Shown: in pieces, positions 1 to 7,316 of the stretch
Layout: every line of letters begins with the position of its first letter
Numbering within the stretch: position 1 is the stretch's first letter
Source of the DNA: Lachnoclostridium sp. UBA7097
GTDB taxonomy: Bacteria; Bacillota; Clostridia; Lachnospirales; Lachnospiraceae
DNA: 31,529 nucleotides
NCBI GenBank assembly: GCA_002499945.1
Contig: DKYP01000160.1
Coordinates: 1 to 31,529, forward strand
Reading direction: 5' to 3'
The notes under the pieces: generated by a model
What the model was told of the DNA's origin: nothing
The model's input: the letters and a program-made list of their open reading frames with translations, nothing else
Databases searched by the model: none
Translations under genes and position numbers: made by a program

Positions 1-21
1 TAAATATCACTTAAGATAAGT

Positions 22-49
22 TATTATTGTCTGTTTTTATTCAATAATA
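22..49. repeat. AT-rich inverted repeat upstream of the LRR lipoprotein gene
   Basis: TATTATTG (22-29) and CAATAATA (42-49) are perfect 8-bp arms around a 12-base loop. It could be an operator or the tail of an upstream terminator. AT-rich dyads of this size also arise by chance, and no convincing -35/-10 pair can be placed around it. The rest of bases 1-89 shows only a ribosome binding site (GAGGAAAA) before the first gene. Confidence 0.35.
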
Positions 50-89
50 GTAGTAATAAACCAAGTGGAATAGAAATGAGGAAAATTAA

Positions 90-1019
90 ATGAAAAGAAA
101 ATATTATTATATTTGTTTGTTAATATTGTGTATAACAACTATGGCTGGTTGTTCCAAAGAGAAAGATAATACTACAGATTCCCTCCAGGTGACATATAAT
201 GTAAATAGTGGTTTTCTTGAAGGTGCAGGGATAAATTTCCAAATTGATGATGAGAATGCAGCTGTTGCAGGAATTTGCGACATGGATATAGATGAAATTG
301 AAGTTCCGGATAAGATTAATTATGAAAATAAAGACTATCCTGTTGTAAAAGTTATAAGCAGTGCTTTTGAATCTGATACAAGCATTGTAAGTTTTAAAGC
401 AGGAGATAATATAACAGAAATTGAAGATAGTGCTTTTTATTCATGTGATACTTTAAAAACTATTGATTTAAATAATACTGTCAAGATAATTGGGGCAGAT
501 GCTTTTGGTGGGTGTTCTGGATTAAAGGAAGTAAAAGGTGCTGGTGCTTTAACCAGTATTTCAGATAATGCATTTAGTGCATGTTATTCGCTTGAATATA
601 TTTTTATATCTAAGAATGTGGAGAATATGGGTATTGAAATTTTTTCAGATTGTGAAGGTCTGAAAAAATGTGACCTGGAGGAAGGTTTAACATTTATCGG
701 GCAGGGGATGTTTACTAATTGTACAAACCTTTCAGATATTTCAATTCCAAAAAGTGTAACAACTATTAATGAAGAAGCGTTCTGGGGGTGCAGTGCCATT
801 AAAGAGCTGGAATTGCCAGAAAGCCTGGTTGTAATTGGAGATAAGGCTTTTTATGATACTGAAATTAAAACATTGAAGTTACCAGAAGGGATAACAGGTA
901 TTAAGTTTGACATGCTTGATGGAATGTCAGAGTTAGAGAGCATTACAGTACCATCATCAAAGGAAAGTATGTACAAAGAACAGTTTGATGAATATGGAAT
1001 TGATATAAACGTCTATTAG
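90..1019 (+). CDS. BspA-like leucine-rich-repeat lipoprotein
   Basis: This is a probable surface-anchored lipoprotein. Residues 1-20 form a short basic, hydrophobic signal ending in a lipobox (TMAGC, Cys21), which is the expected lipidation site. From about residue 95 to 300 there are successive LRR_5 (BspA/Treponema pallidum type) units. They carry the recurring pattern of A-F/A-F-x-x-C followed by L-x-x-I-x-(L/I)-P, for example 'DSAFYSCDTLKTIDLNN' and 'EEAFWGCSAIKELELPE'. BspA-like repeats in gut bacteria are often linked to adhesion or protein binding, but no ligand can be read from the sequence. The start is supported by GAGGAAAA 7 to 8 bases upstream. The gene is followed by 97 bases before the first paralogous secreted-protein gene, and no terminator is visible between them. 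Confidence 0.85.
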   Translation: MKRKYYYICLLILCITTMAGCSKEKDNTTDSLQVTYNVNSGFLEGAGINFQIDDENAAVAGICDMDIDEIEVPDKINYENKDYPVVKVISSAFESDTSIVSFKAGDNITEIEDSAFYSCDTLKTIDLNNTVKIIGADAFGGCSGLKEVKGAGALTSISDNAFSACYSLEYIFISKNVENMGIEIFSDCEGLKKCDLEEGLTFIGQGMFTNCTNLSDISIPKSVTTINEEAFWGCSAIKELELPESLVVIGDKAFYDTEIKTLKLPEGITGIKFDMLDGMSELESITVPSSKESMYKEQFDEYGIDINVY

Positions 1020-1116
1020 ATAATATAAATTTGTGATTATCTATTCACATTTTATGGAAAAATGCCGACAATATTTATAAGAGTTTTTTGGGCAGAGAAT
1101 TAAAGGGGGTATTATT

Positions 1117-2505
1117 ATGAGAATTAAAAGGGTATTACAGGGTACTGCTTTAACAGCTTTTGCTGCTGCAGCGTGGCTTAGTGCTGGTTCCGCTGGTGCA
1201 TCAGCAGCAGTCAGTATTGCAGATGTTAAATTTGATGAGCAGAATATCAGTCTGGAAGTAAAGTTTAAAGACCCTGAGCTTATGGTTGGAATGGCTAAGG
1301 TTGATAAAAATAAAAAAGCTAAAGTAGCTGCATGGGATATATTTGAACCAGAAGCAGATAAAACAGAGGGCACTGCCAGAATTGATTTATCAAAATTAAG
1401 TGTTATAAAAGACAATTATATTGCAATTACAACAAATGATATGGAAATACCGCTTTATATAAAGCTGAAGGCTACAGCTAAAAGAAATAAAATAACATTC
1501 CATGGAGATACAGCAAAGATAAGTGATTTTAAAGCAGACAGCACGGATGTTACAGATATCGAGTATAGAAGGACAACTGATGACTGGACTAATAAAACCG
1601 TTAAGATATCACAAATAGAGTTTTCAGAGTACCAGTACCAGGGAGCTGTATTATATTTAAGAGTTCCAGGTGAGGATAGATTAGATGGAATTAAAACAGC
1701 TGCAAAAGCTGGTGGTACTGAAGACCCATATACAAGCATAAAAGATGGCCAGGTAGATATTAATACTGTTAAGGGTGCTTCTGCAATTATGGCGGATGTA
1801 TATAATATAGGAAGCCTTCCTGGTAAGGAAGTAAAACTTAATATTGCCAAGCAGGCAAATGGACCGTCTGTTCCTGTAGATTATAAAAAGGGCACAGTAA
1901 CTATTAATAAGAATTTGGAATACCGTGTTATTAAGGATAGTGGAATTGTTTCACATGCTGCCATAGCTTCTAAGTCTGTTAAAAATGTCAGTGATATTTT
2001 AGGGGCATCAGATGGTTTACCTGCTGTATCATCAGGTGTAATAGAAGTACGTAAAGCTGCCGCAACTAAAGGAAAGGGCAAGAGTGCCTCAAAGTGGACA
2101 CGTGTCCAGCTGGAAGAGCCAAAGGCACTTGCACTTGCATCAGGTACAGCTGATATCAATACTGCAACTACTGATAAACCAGTTACAATTTCAACAGCTA
2201 CTGGTGCTGTTATTGAAGCTAGTTATAAACTTAACAGCAAGAATACAGCTGTTACATATTTAGTCCTTACAAATAAAACCAGTGATAACTATGAGTATTA
2301 TTTAGGTTCTGCTGTTCCTGAAGTTGGGGATAAAGCAATTAAAACAATAAAGGGAAGCAAAGCAGCTAATATTAAAAAAGATGATGTCAGTGGGAAAAAT
2401 ATATATATCCGTATGGCTGGTGACAAGAAAGCTAAGAGATGGGCAGGAGAATGGACAAAAGTTGGAACAAATATTAAAGTTCCTGAAGTTGCTGCTTCTA
2501 AGTAA
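1117..2505 (+). CDS. Secreted protein of unknown function, paralog A of a tandem pair
   Basis: This is a 462-residue exported protein of a family I do not recognise. Residues 1-31 form a signal peptide (basic MRIKR, Ala-rich core, AxA-type cleavage near 'ASAA'). There is no lipobox, LPxTG or SLH anchor, so it is probably secreted or loosely wall-associated. The mature part has no cysteine, is Lys/Ala/Thr-rich, and contains repeated short beta-strand motifs: 'LYLRVPG', 'IEVRKAA' and 'IYIRMAG'. Each is followed downstream by a Trp-containing segment such as 'SKWTRVQLE' or 'RWAGEWTKVG'. It is paralogous to the next gene over its full length, with the block 'LNIAKQANGP' identical in both. The ribosome site AAAGGGGGTATTATT is almost identical in both genes. 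The function is unknown; a beta-sandwich surface or extracellular matrix protein is a guess. Confidence 0.8.
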   Translation: MRIKRVLQGTALTAFAAAAWLSAGSAGASAAVSIADVKFDEQNISLEVKFKDPELMVGMAKVDKNKKAKVAAWDIFEPEADKTEGTARIDLSKLSVIKDNYIAITTNDMEIPLYIKLKATAKRNKITFHGDTAKISDFKADSTDVTDIEYRRTTDDWTNKTVKISQIEFSEYQYQGAVLYLRVPGEDRLDGIKTAAKAGGTEDPYTSIKDGQVDINTVKGASAIMADVYNIGSLPGKEVKLNIAKQANGPSVPVDYKKGTVTINKNLEYRVIKDSGIVSHAAIASKSVKNVSDILGASDGLPAVSSGVIEVRKAAATKGKGKSASKWTRVQLEEPKALALASGTADINTATTDKPVTISTATGAVIEASYKLNSKNTAVTYLVLTNKTSDNYEYYLGSAVPEVGDKAIKTIKGSKAANIKKDDVSGKNIYIRMAGDKKAKRWAGEWTKVGTNIKVPEVAASK

Positions 2506-2535
2506 TAATTCAGGTTGTTAAAGGGGGTATTATTT

Positions 2536-4050
2536 ATGAGGATAAATAGATTATTGCAGGGAATGGCTGTTACTGCACTGGCGGCAGCAGCATGGACTGG
2601 CATAGGCGCTGCTGATGCATCAGCAAGCATTAGTATAAACGATGTGAGTGTTAATACAAATGACCAGCAGATTGTTGTTACACCAGGTCAAGGTGACAAA
2701 GAAGTTTTATTTGGCATAGCTAAAAAGGGCAATAACAAGAAAGCTGGCAAAACAGTATTTAAAATATCTGCATGGGACGTACATGATGTTAATGGTTCTT
2801 CTGAAGTTAAAATGGACTTATCAAAACTGAATGCTACTAAGGAAAATTTTATCGCGGTTATGACGGGTGATATGGATACGCCATATATTATAAGGATTCC
2901 AGCGGCAGATAAAGTTAATGTTTTAACATATAATGCAGAGAAGCATGAATTAGATTTTAAAGCTGGTAATAGTAAAAGAAATGCAGTTGCAGCAAAGGCT
3001 TTCCAGTACAGGATACCAGGGGGCGGCTGGACTACAGTAAATGAAAATAAAGTAGATAAGGGTGTAGCCAGGAATATTTTTTCAGAATACCAGAGCCAGG
3101 GTGCTTCATTATATATAAGGACTTTAGCTGTACAGGAAGAGCTTAAACAGGATTCTTATTATTCTGATGTATATGATGCAAATAATCTTGATAATAAGCT
3201 TCCGGTATATATTGCAGGGACTCTTCCAGGCAAAATATCCAAGCTTAATATTGCTAAACAGGCAAACGGGCCTGCTGTTTCTGTACAGTATACAGCAGGG
3301 ACTGTAACACTTCCAAAAGCTGCTGAATACCGTGTGCTTCTTAAAAAACAGGAAAAGGAAAAAGAAGCAGGCAGTGAAATTACTTATAAATATGAATTTA
3401 AAGAATTCCAGAAAACAGAAGGTGATAAAACCATTACAACAAATATTGAGGAAACTGATGCTACAAAGGCTACAAAAGGTGTAAAAGTAGATACACTTCT
3501 TAGTACTGCTGCTGAACCTGCTACAACAGGTGCAGTTGGAATTTTAGAAGTACGTACTAAAGCTAAAGCTAATGATTCTTCACCTAAGAAAGCTAAATGT
3601 GCTTCTAAATGGACCCGTATTAATCTTGAAGTCACAGCACCGCTTACTGATGAAGAACTTGGTGGTGAACCTAAGATAACAAGTGCCTGCACTATAGATG
3701 CTGCAACTTCAGGTGGTATTAAATATGCTGTAGTTGTAGAGAAGGACAGTGCTGGTGTTGAAAGAAAACTTGTAACAGTAGCTTATGGTGCTTCAGAAGG
3801 CACAATCAGGTTTACTAATATAGGCAGTGATGATTACCAGATTTTAGTTTCAAAGGAAGAAGTTGATGATATTTCAAAATTGCAAACAACAGGTGCAAAG
3901 ACACTTGCAGCAGGAAACACTTCAACTAAGATAGTAAACCTTACTAATGTAGAGCAAGGCAGTTACATTTATATACGTAAGGCCGGCAACCAGAGCAAGA
4001 AGAAATGGGCTGGCGTTTACAGGCTGTTTGGGGTAGTTGATTATTCTTGA
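2536..4050 (+). CDS. Secreted protein of unknown function, paralog B of a tandem pair
   Basis: This is a 504-residue exported paralog of the preceding protein, 30 bases downstream and with no terminator between, so the two are probably co-transcribed. The start is set at the ATG at 2536, not the in-frame TTG at 2515. The TTG lies inside the ribosome site, and MRINRLLQG from 2536 aligns with MRIKRVLQG of paralog A. The signal peptide is about residues 1-30 ('ADASAS' cleavage region). Shared blocks include 'SEYQSQGASLYIRT', 'TLPGKISKLNIAKQANGP', 'CASKWTRINLE' and the end 'YIYIRKAG...KKWAG'. It carries a roughly 50-residue charged insertion in the middle (around residues 260-310) that paralog A lacks, and a single cysteine in each of two later segments. 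No anchoring signal is visible. A strong terminator follows at 4110. Confidence 0.8.
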   Translation: MRINRLLQGMAVTALAAAAWTGIGAADASASISINDVSVNTNDQQIVVTPGQGDKEVLFGIAKKGNNKKAGKTVFKISAWDVHDVNGSSEVKMDLSKLNATKENFIAVMTGDMDTPYIIRIPAADKVNVLTYNAEKHELDFKAGNSKRNAVAAKAFQYRIPGGGWTTVNENKVDKGVARNIFSEYQSQGASLYIRTLAVQEELKQDSYYSDVYDANNLDNKLPVYIAGTLPGKISKLNIAKQANGPAVSVQYTAGTVTLPKAAEYRVLLKKQEKEKEAGSEITYKYEFKEFQKTEGDKTITTNIEETDATKATKGVKVDTLLSTAAEPATTGAVGILEVRTKAKANDSSPKKAKCASKWTRINLEVTAPLTDEELGGEPKITSACTIDAATSGGIKYAVVVEKDSAGVERKLVTVAYGASEGTIRFTNIGSDDYQILVSKEEVDDISKLQTTGAKTLAAGNTSTKIVNLTNVEQGSYIYIRKAGNQSKKKWAGVYRLFGVVDYS

Positions 4051-4109
4051 TAAGTAATATAATTACAGTTATAAATAATGTACTAAAATACCTTATTATA
4101 TGGGTTAAT

Positions 4110-4138
4110 GGGCAAAGCTTAGGCTTTGCCCCCTTTTT
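4110..4138 (+). terminator. Rho-independent terminator after the paralogous secreted-protein genes
   Basis: GGGCAAAGC (4110-4118), a TTAG loop and GCTTTGCCC (4123-4131) form a perfect 9-bp stem, followed by CC and five T. It ends the unit containing the two secreted paralogs and insulates it from the MCP promoter at 4158. Confidence 0.93.
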
Positions 4139-4157
4139 ATATATCCATCTTGTAATC

Positions 4158-4186
4158 TTGACTTAAAGCTGATTCAAGCATATAAT
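4158..4186 (+). promoter_or_regulatory. Sigma-A promoter for the first MCP gene
   Basis: TTGACT (4158-4163), a 17-bp spacer and TATAAT (4181-4186) form a near-consensus promoter, predicting a transcript start near 4193 and a leader of about 42 bases. It is a housekeeping-type promoter, not the flagellar sigma-D type often seen with chemotaxis genes. Confidence 0.88.
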
Positions 4187-4234
4187 AAAATTAGTTACCA
4201 GGATTTAGTTTTAAAGGGGATAAGGAGAAGAGGC

Positions 4235-5929
4235 ATGGCAAATGAAAAGAATAGTTTAACTAAGGATAGCGGGCAGGGAGCAGCATTAAGAAGGCTTGTA
4301 AAACACGCCCTGCTGACAGTTGTAACCGGGGTTGCATTACTGGTACTGACAATACTGGTCAATGTTATTTCATCAAGTGTACAGTCAGAGCAGCTTAATG
4401 CTACAAAGGCACTGAACCAGTACCGCAATGGTTCAAAGACCCTTACATATTCTGTGCAGTCATATGCAGTTACAGGCAACAAAACCTATTATGATGCCTA
4501 TATGAAGGAACTGGAACAGGACAAGTCAAGGGAGAAAGCGCTGGAAGTATTAAAAAGAATAAATATTACCAGCAGTGAATGGGATGAGTTAAATAAAATT
4601 TCAGGTCTTTCAGAAGGACTTGTACCAACAGAAGAGAAGGCTATGGAATGTGCAGCAGCCGGGGATACGCAGACGGCATGTAGTTATGTATTCAGTGATG
4701 AATATGAAAATACAACCAGCCAGATTAGTTCTTTTACTGATGAAGTTATTGATAAAATACAAGACAGAAAGAGTAATGGAAGAAAAATCATTGGTATAGT
4801 AATGCTGGTAATACAGATATTATTTATTGGTGCATTTGTATTTATAGTAAATGATATCCTGAAGATAATCAGGTTTGCAAGACAGGAGCTTCTTGTTCCT
4901 GTGGAAAAGGTATCTCTCCAGATGTCGGAACTTGCACAGGGGAATTTTAGTGCACCTCTTGACATGAAAGAAGATAACAGCGAAGTAGGTTCCATGGTAG
5001 CTTCAATTAATTTTATGAAGAGTAATATTACCAGTATGGTTAAGGAAATATCAGATACGCTTGAGGATATGAGCAATGGGGATTATAATGTTAATATACA
5101 GCAGGAGTATGTTGGTGATTTTATCCAGATTAAAGATTCATTTATAAGTATTGGGGAAAAGATGAGGAAGAGCCTTTTAACAATACGTGAAGTTACCGGG
5201 CATATTGATAATGGTTCAGAACAGCTTTCATGTGCTGCAGAAGACCTTGCACAAAGCTGTACTTCACAGGCAATGCAGGTATCAGCCCTTGTAAGTATTA
5301 TTGGCAGTATTACAGAGAATATGGAAAGCAATGCGCTGGAAGCTAATGAGTCGGTTGGGATTGCATCAAAGGCAGGTGTATCATTGCAGACAGGCAATGA
5401 AAAGATGCAGGAATTAATAGATGCAATTAGTGAAATAAGCAAATGTTCGGAACAAATAGGGTCAATTATCGGTGATATTGAGGATATAGCATCACAGACT
5501 AATTTGTTATCTTTAAATGCTGCTATTGAAGCGGCAAGGGCAGGTGAAGCGGGCAAGGGCTTTGCTGTTGTTGCAGAGCAGGTCAAAAGCCTTGCAGAAG
5601 AGTCCGCAAAGGCTGTGGGAAGGACAACAACCCTGATTGAAACAACAATAGATGCAGTTGATAAGGGAATTTCAATTGCCAATGAAACCGCAGGCAATAT
5701 GTCTGAGGTTATGGACGGGGCAAAGGAAGCAACACAGAAAATGGGGCAGATAGCTTCAATGTTACAACGTAATGTTGAACATATGCATGAAGTAAACGAA
5801 AATATTTCACAGGTTTCTGCAGTGGTAGACAATAATTCTGCGACATCAGAGGAAACAGCGGCTATAAGCCAGGAGCAGAAACAACAGGTAGAAGCAATGG
5901 TATCTTTAATGAACCAGTTTGTAATATAA
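4235..5929 (+). CDS. Methyl-accepting chemotaxis protein (MCP 1)
   Basis: This is a 564-residue transmembrane chemoreceptor. TM1 is at about residues 24-48 and TM2 at about 185-209; between them is a predicted four-helix-bundle type extracellular sensor of about 135 residues. A HAMP-like region follows TM2, then a long coiled coil. The highly conserved kinase-contact hairpin tip lies around residues 416-457, with the hallmark 'NLLSLNAAIEAARAGEAG'. By family knowledge it would control CheA via CheW; neither gene is in the window. The start is supported by TAAGGAGAAGAGGC before the ATG and by the promoter at 4158. The C-terminus lacks an obvious CheR/CheB-binding pentapeptide. A stand-alone HPt gene follows after about 110 bases, possibly in the same transcript. 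The ligand cannot be predicted. Confidence 0.95.
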   Translation: MANEKNSLTKDSGQGAALRRLVKHALLTVVTGVALLVLTILVNVISSSVQSEQLNATKALNQYRNGSKTLTYSVQSYAVTGNKTYYDAYMKELEQDKSREKALEVLKRINITSSEWDELNKISGLSEGLVPTEEKAMECAAAGDTQTACSYVFSDEYENTTSQISSFTDEVIDKIQDRKSNGRKIIGIVMLVIQILFIGAFVFIVNDILKIIRFARQELLVPVEKVSLQMSELAQGNFSAPLDMKEDNSEVGSMVASINFMKSNITSMVKEISDTLEDMSNGDYNVNIQQEYVGDFIQIKDSFISIGEKMRKSLLTIREVTGHIDNGSEQLSCAAEDLAQSCTSQAMQVSALVSIIGSITENMESNALEANESVGIASKAGVSLQTGNEKMQELIDAISEISKCSEQIGSIIGDIEDIASQTNLLSLNAAIEAARAGEAGKGFAVVAEQVKSLAEESAKAVGRTTTLIETTIDAVDKGISIANETAGNMSEVMDGAKEATQKMGQIASMLQRNVEHMHEVNENISQVSAVVDNNSATSEETAAISQEQKQQVEAMVSLMNQFVI

Positions 5930-6037
5930 CGCCAGAAAGCGGGCTGGATTTTTGGTATTACAGCCAATAGCAGCTAATAGTTGCTAATACCTGCCTGCAA
6001 GGCATATCTGTTTTATATTATGAAAGGAGTTGTAGTA

Positions 6038-6385
6038 ATGACAGTAGAGGAGTGTTATAATGCTTTTGGAGGGGATTACAAACAGGCTGCCGGACGTCTG
6101 CACAGTGATGCAATTATTAAGAAATTTATGCTTAAGTTTCCAGCACAATGCGGGTATGATGAACTTTGTAAAGCAATAGAAGAAGAGGATTATAAAGCGG
6201 CTTTTGCAGCAGCACACACATTAAAAGGTGTATGTATGAATTTGAGCTTTGCAGCCCTTGAAGAGTCCAGTTCCCTGCTTACAGAAGCATTGCGTAATGG
6301 CTTTTTTGAAGAAGTGCCTGGGCTTTATGTAAAGGTACAAAGTGATTATAAAAGGACAGTAGATGCAATTAATAAAATTTCCTGA
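6038..6385 (+). CDS. Stand-alone HPt (histidine phosphotransfer) domain protein
   Basis: This 115-residue cytoplasmic protein consists of a single HPt four-helix domain. The phosphorylatable histidine is His60 in 'AAAHTLKGVC', the classic HxLKG motif, followed by the usual helix with 'LEESSSLLTEALRNG'. By family knowledge it would shuttle phosphate between response-regulator receiver domains and a hybrid kinase; no kinase or receiver gene is in the window. The start is placed at the ATG at 6038, which has GAAAGGAG 8 bases upstream. An in-frame ATG at 5981 would add 19 residues unlike any HPt domain and has no ribosome site. It lies between the first MCP and a Dabb-domain gene, which hints at a role in chemotaxis-linked phosphorelay, but that is inference from position. 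Confidence 0.88.
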   Translation: MTVEECYNAFGGDYKQAAGRLHSDAIIKKFMLKFPAQCGYDELCKAIEEEDYKAAFAAAHTLKGVCMNLSFAALEESSSLLTEALRNGFFEEVPGLYVKVQSDYKRTVDAINKIS

Positions 6386-6434
6386 AAAAGCAGCTGGCAG
6401 ATTCAGGCAGGATAAATTATAAAAGGGGGTTAAT

Positions 6435-6737
6435 ATGGTTAAACACATTATTTTATGGAAATTAAAAGAAGAACTGGGTGGAAAGTCCAAAAGTGAGGTG
6501 CTTGAAGGTATTAAGGGCGGTCTTGAGGGGCTTTATGGGAAAGTGCCAGGGCTTTTAAAGATATCAGTTGAGATTTCGCCACTTCCTTCTTCAAATGCTG
6601 ATGTTATGCTTTATAGTGAGCTTGAAAGTGAAAATGCATTGAAAGGATACCAGACACATCCGGAACATGTAAAGGCAGCAGATACTTATGTGCGCCCATA
6701 TACAGAAACCAGGATGTGTATGGATTGTGAAGGATAA
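6435..6737 (+). CDS. Dabb (stress-responsive alpha/beta barrel) family protein
   Basis: This is a 100-residue cytoplasmic protein. The N-terminus 'MVKHIILWKLKEE' and the closing region 'YQTHPEHVKAADTYVRPY' are typical of the Dabb family (dimeric ferredoxin-like alpha/beta barrel). The conserved His in 'MVKHI' and the 'HPEH' segment are present. Members range from stress-induced proteins to small-molecule enzymes, so the substrate here is unknown. AAAAGGGGGTTAAT precedes the ATG. The gene ends 3 bases before the next start, so it is almost certainly co-translated with the GreA/GreB-family gene. Confidence 0.85.
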   Translation: MVKHIILWKLKEELGGKSKSEVLEGIKGGLEGLYGKVPGLLKISVEISPLPSSNADVMLYSELESENALKGYQTHPEHVKAADTYVRPYTETRMCMDCEG

Positions 6738-6740
6738 GCC

Positions 6741-7241
6741 ATGTATGACAGATTAACTAAAAAAGACATTGAAAAGATGGAGCAGGAAATAGAGCACAGG
6801 AAGCTTGTAGTAAGGAAACAGGCACTGGAGGATGTTAAGGAAGCAAGGGCACATGGCGATTTAAGCGAGAATTTTGAATATAAAGCAGCCAAAAAGTTTA
6901 AGAATGAAAATGAAAGCAGGATACGTTATCTTGAGAAAATGGTTAAAACTGCACAAGTTATTGAGGACAGGTCTTTAAGTGACGAGGCAGGTTTAAATGA
7001 TACTGTTGTTTTATATATTGAAGATGAGGATTGTGAAGAGGAATATAAGATAGTAACAACTGTAAGATGTGATGTCCTTAATAACCTGATTAGCATTGAA
7101 TCACCTATGGGCAGGTCCCTTTTAGGACATAAGGCAGGGGAACGGGTTTATATTGCTATAAACGATAAAAGCGGCTATTATGCACAGATAAAAGAGATAC
7201 ATAAGAGCGATGATGAAACAGAAGGAATAAACAGGTTCTAA
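6741..7241 (+). CDS. GreA/GreB-family transcription elongation factor
   Basis: This 166-residue protein has the architecture of a Gre factor. The N-terminal antiparallel coiled coil covers about residues 1-75 and carries the tip motif 'GDLSENFEY'. The two acidic residues that activate transcript cleavage in the RNA polymerase secondary channel are Asp40 and Glu43. The C-terminal FKBP-like domain (about 85-160) contains 'SPMGRSLLGHKAGE', matching the conserved S-P-x-G-x-x-L-x-G-x-x-x-G-(D/E) pattern. It is slightly longer than typical GreA (about 157 residues) and has a more acidic, divergent middle, so it may be a second, specialised Gre copy. GAAGGA lies just upstream of the ATG, overlapping the end of the Dabb gene. 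Confidence 0.9.
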   Translation: MYDRLTKKDIEKMEQEIEHRKLVVRKQALEDVKEARAHGDLSENFEYKAAKKFKNENESRIRYLEKMVKTAQVIEDRSLSDEAGLNDTVVLYIEDEDCEEEYKIVTTVRCDVLNNLISIESPMGRSLLGHKAGERVYIAINDKSGYYAQIKEIHKSDDETEGINRF

Positions 7242-7242
7242 G

Positions 7243-7271
7243 TTGTAGATAAAAGGTAATTATGGTATAAT
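7243..7271 (+). promoter_or_regulatory. Extended -10 sigma-A promoter for the second MCP gene
   Basis: TTGTAG (7243-7248), a 17-bp spacer and TATAAT (7266-7271), with TG one base before the -10 box (TGGTATAAT). The predicted transcript start is near 7278, giving a leader of about 39 bases. A small CTGC/GCAG hairpin follows in the leader. It gives the second MCP and the downstream genes an entry point of their own. Confidence 0.8.
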
Positions 7272-7316
7272 TAGTAATAGATTGCTGCGGAAAGCAGAAC
7301 TTGGGGAGGTATATTT

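Noticed and set aside
1032..1049. TGTGA-N8-TCACA resembling a Crp/Fnr site before paralog A
   Set aside because: The spacer is 8 bp rather than the canonical 6, no matching promoter is placed around it, and 5-bp arms are expected by chance in AT-rich DNA.
1064..1081. GCCGACAATAT resembling a sigma-D (flagellar) -10 element
   Set aside because: No TAAA-type -35 box at the right distance and only a partial match.
4319..4334. Possible CcpA (cre) site inside the MCP 1 coding region
   Set aside because: TGTAACCGGGGTTGCA departs from the cre consensus and its location inside the coding sequence gives no support.
5932..5957. Possible terminator after MCP 1 (CCAG...CTGG then ATTTTT)
   Set aside because: The stem is only 4 bp and would not stop transcription, so co-transcription with the HPt gene remains likely.
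5083..5967. 294-codon open frame on the minus strand inside and past MCP 1
   Set aside because: It is antisense to the conserved signalling domain, rich in Ser/Ile/Cys as expected for a complementary-frame shadow, and has no ribosome site or recognisable domain.
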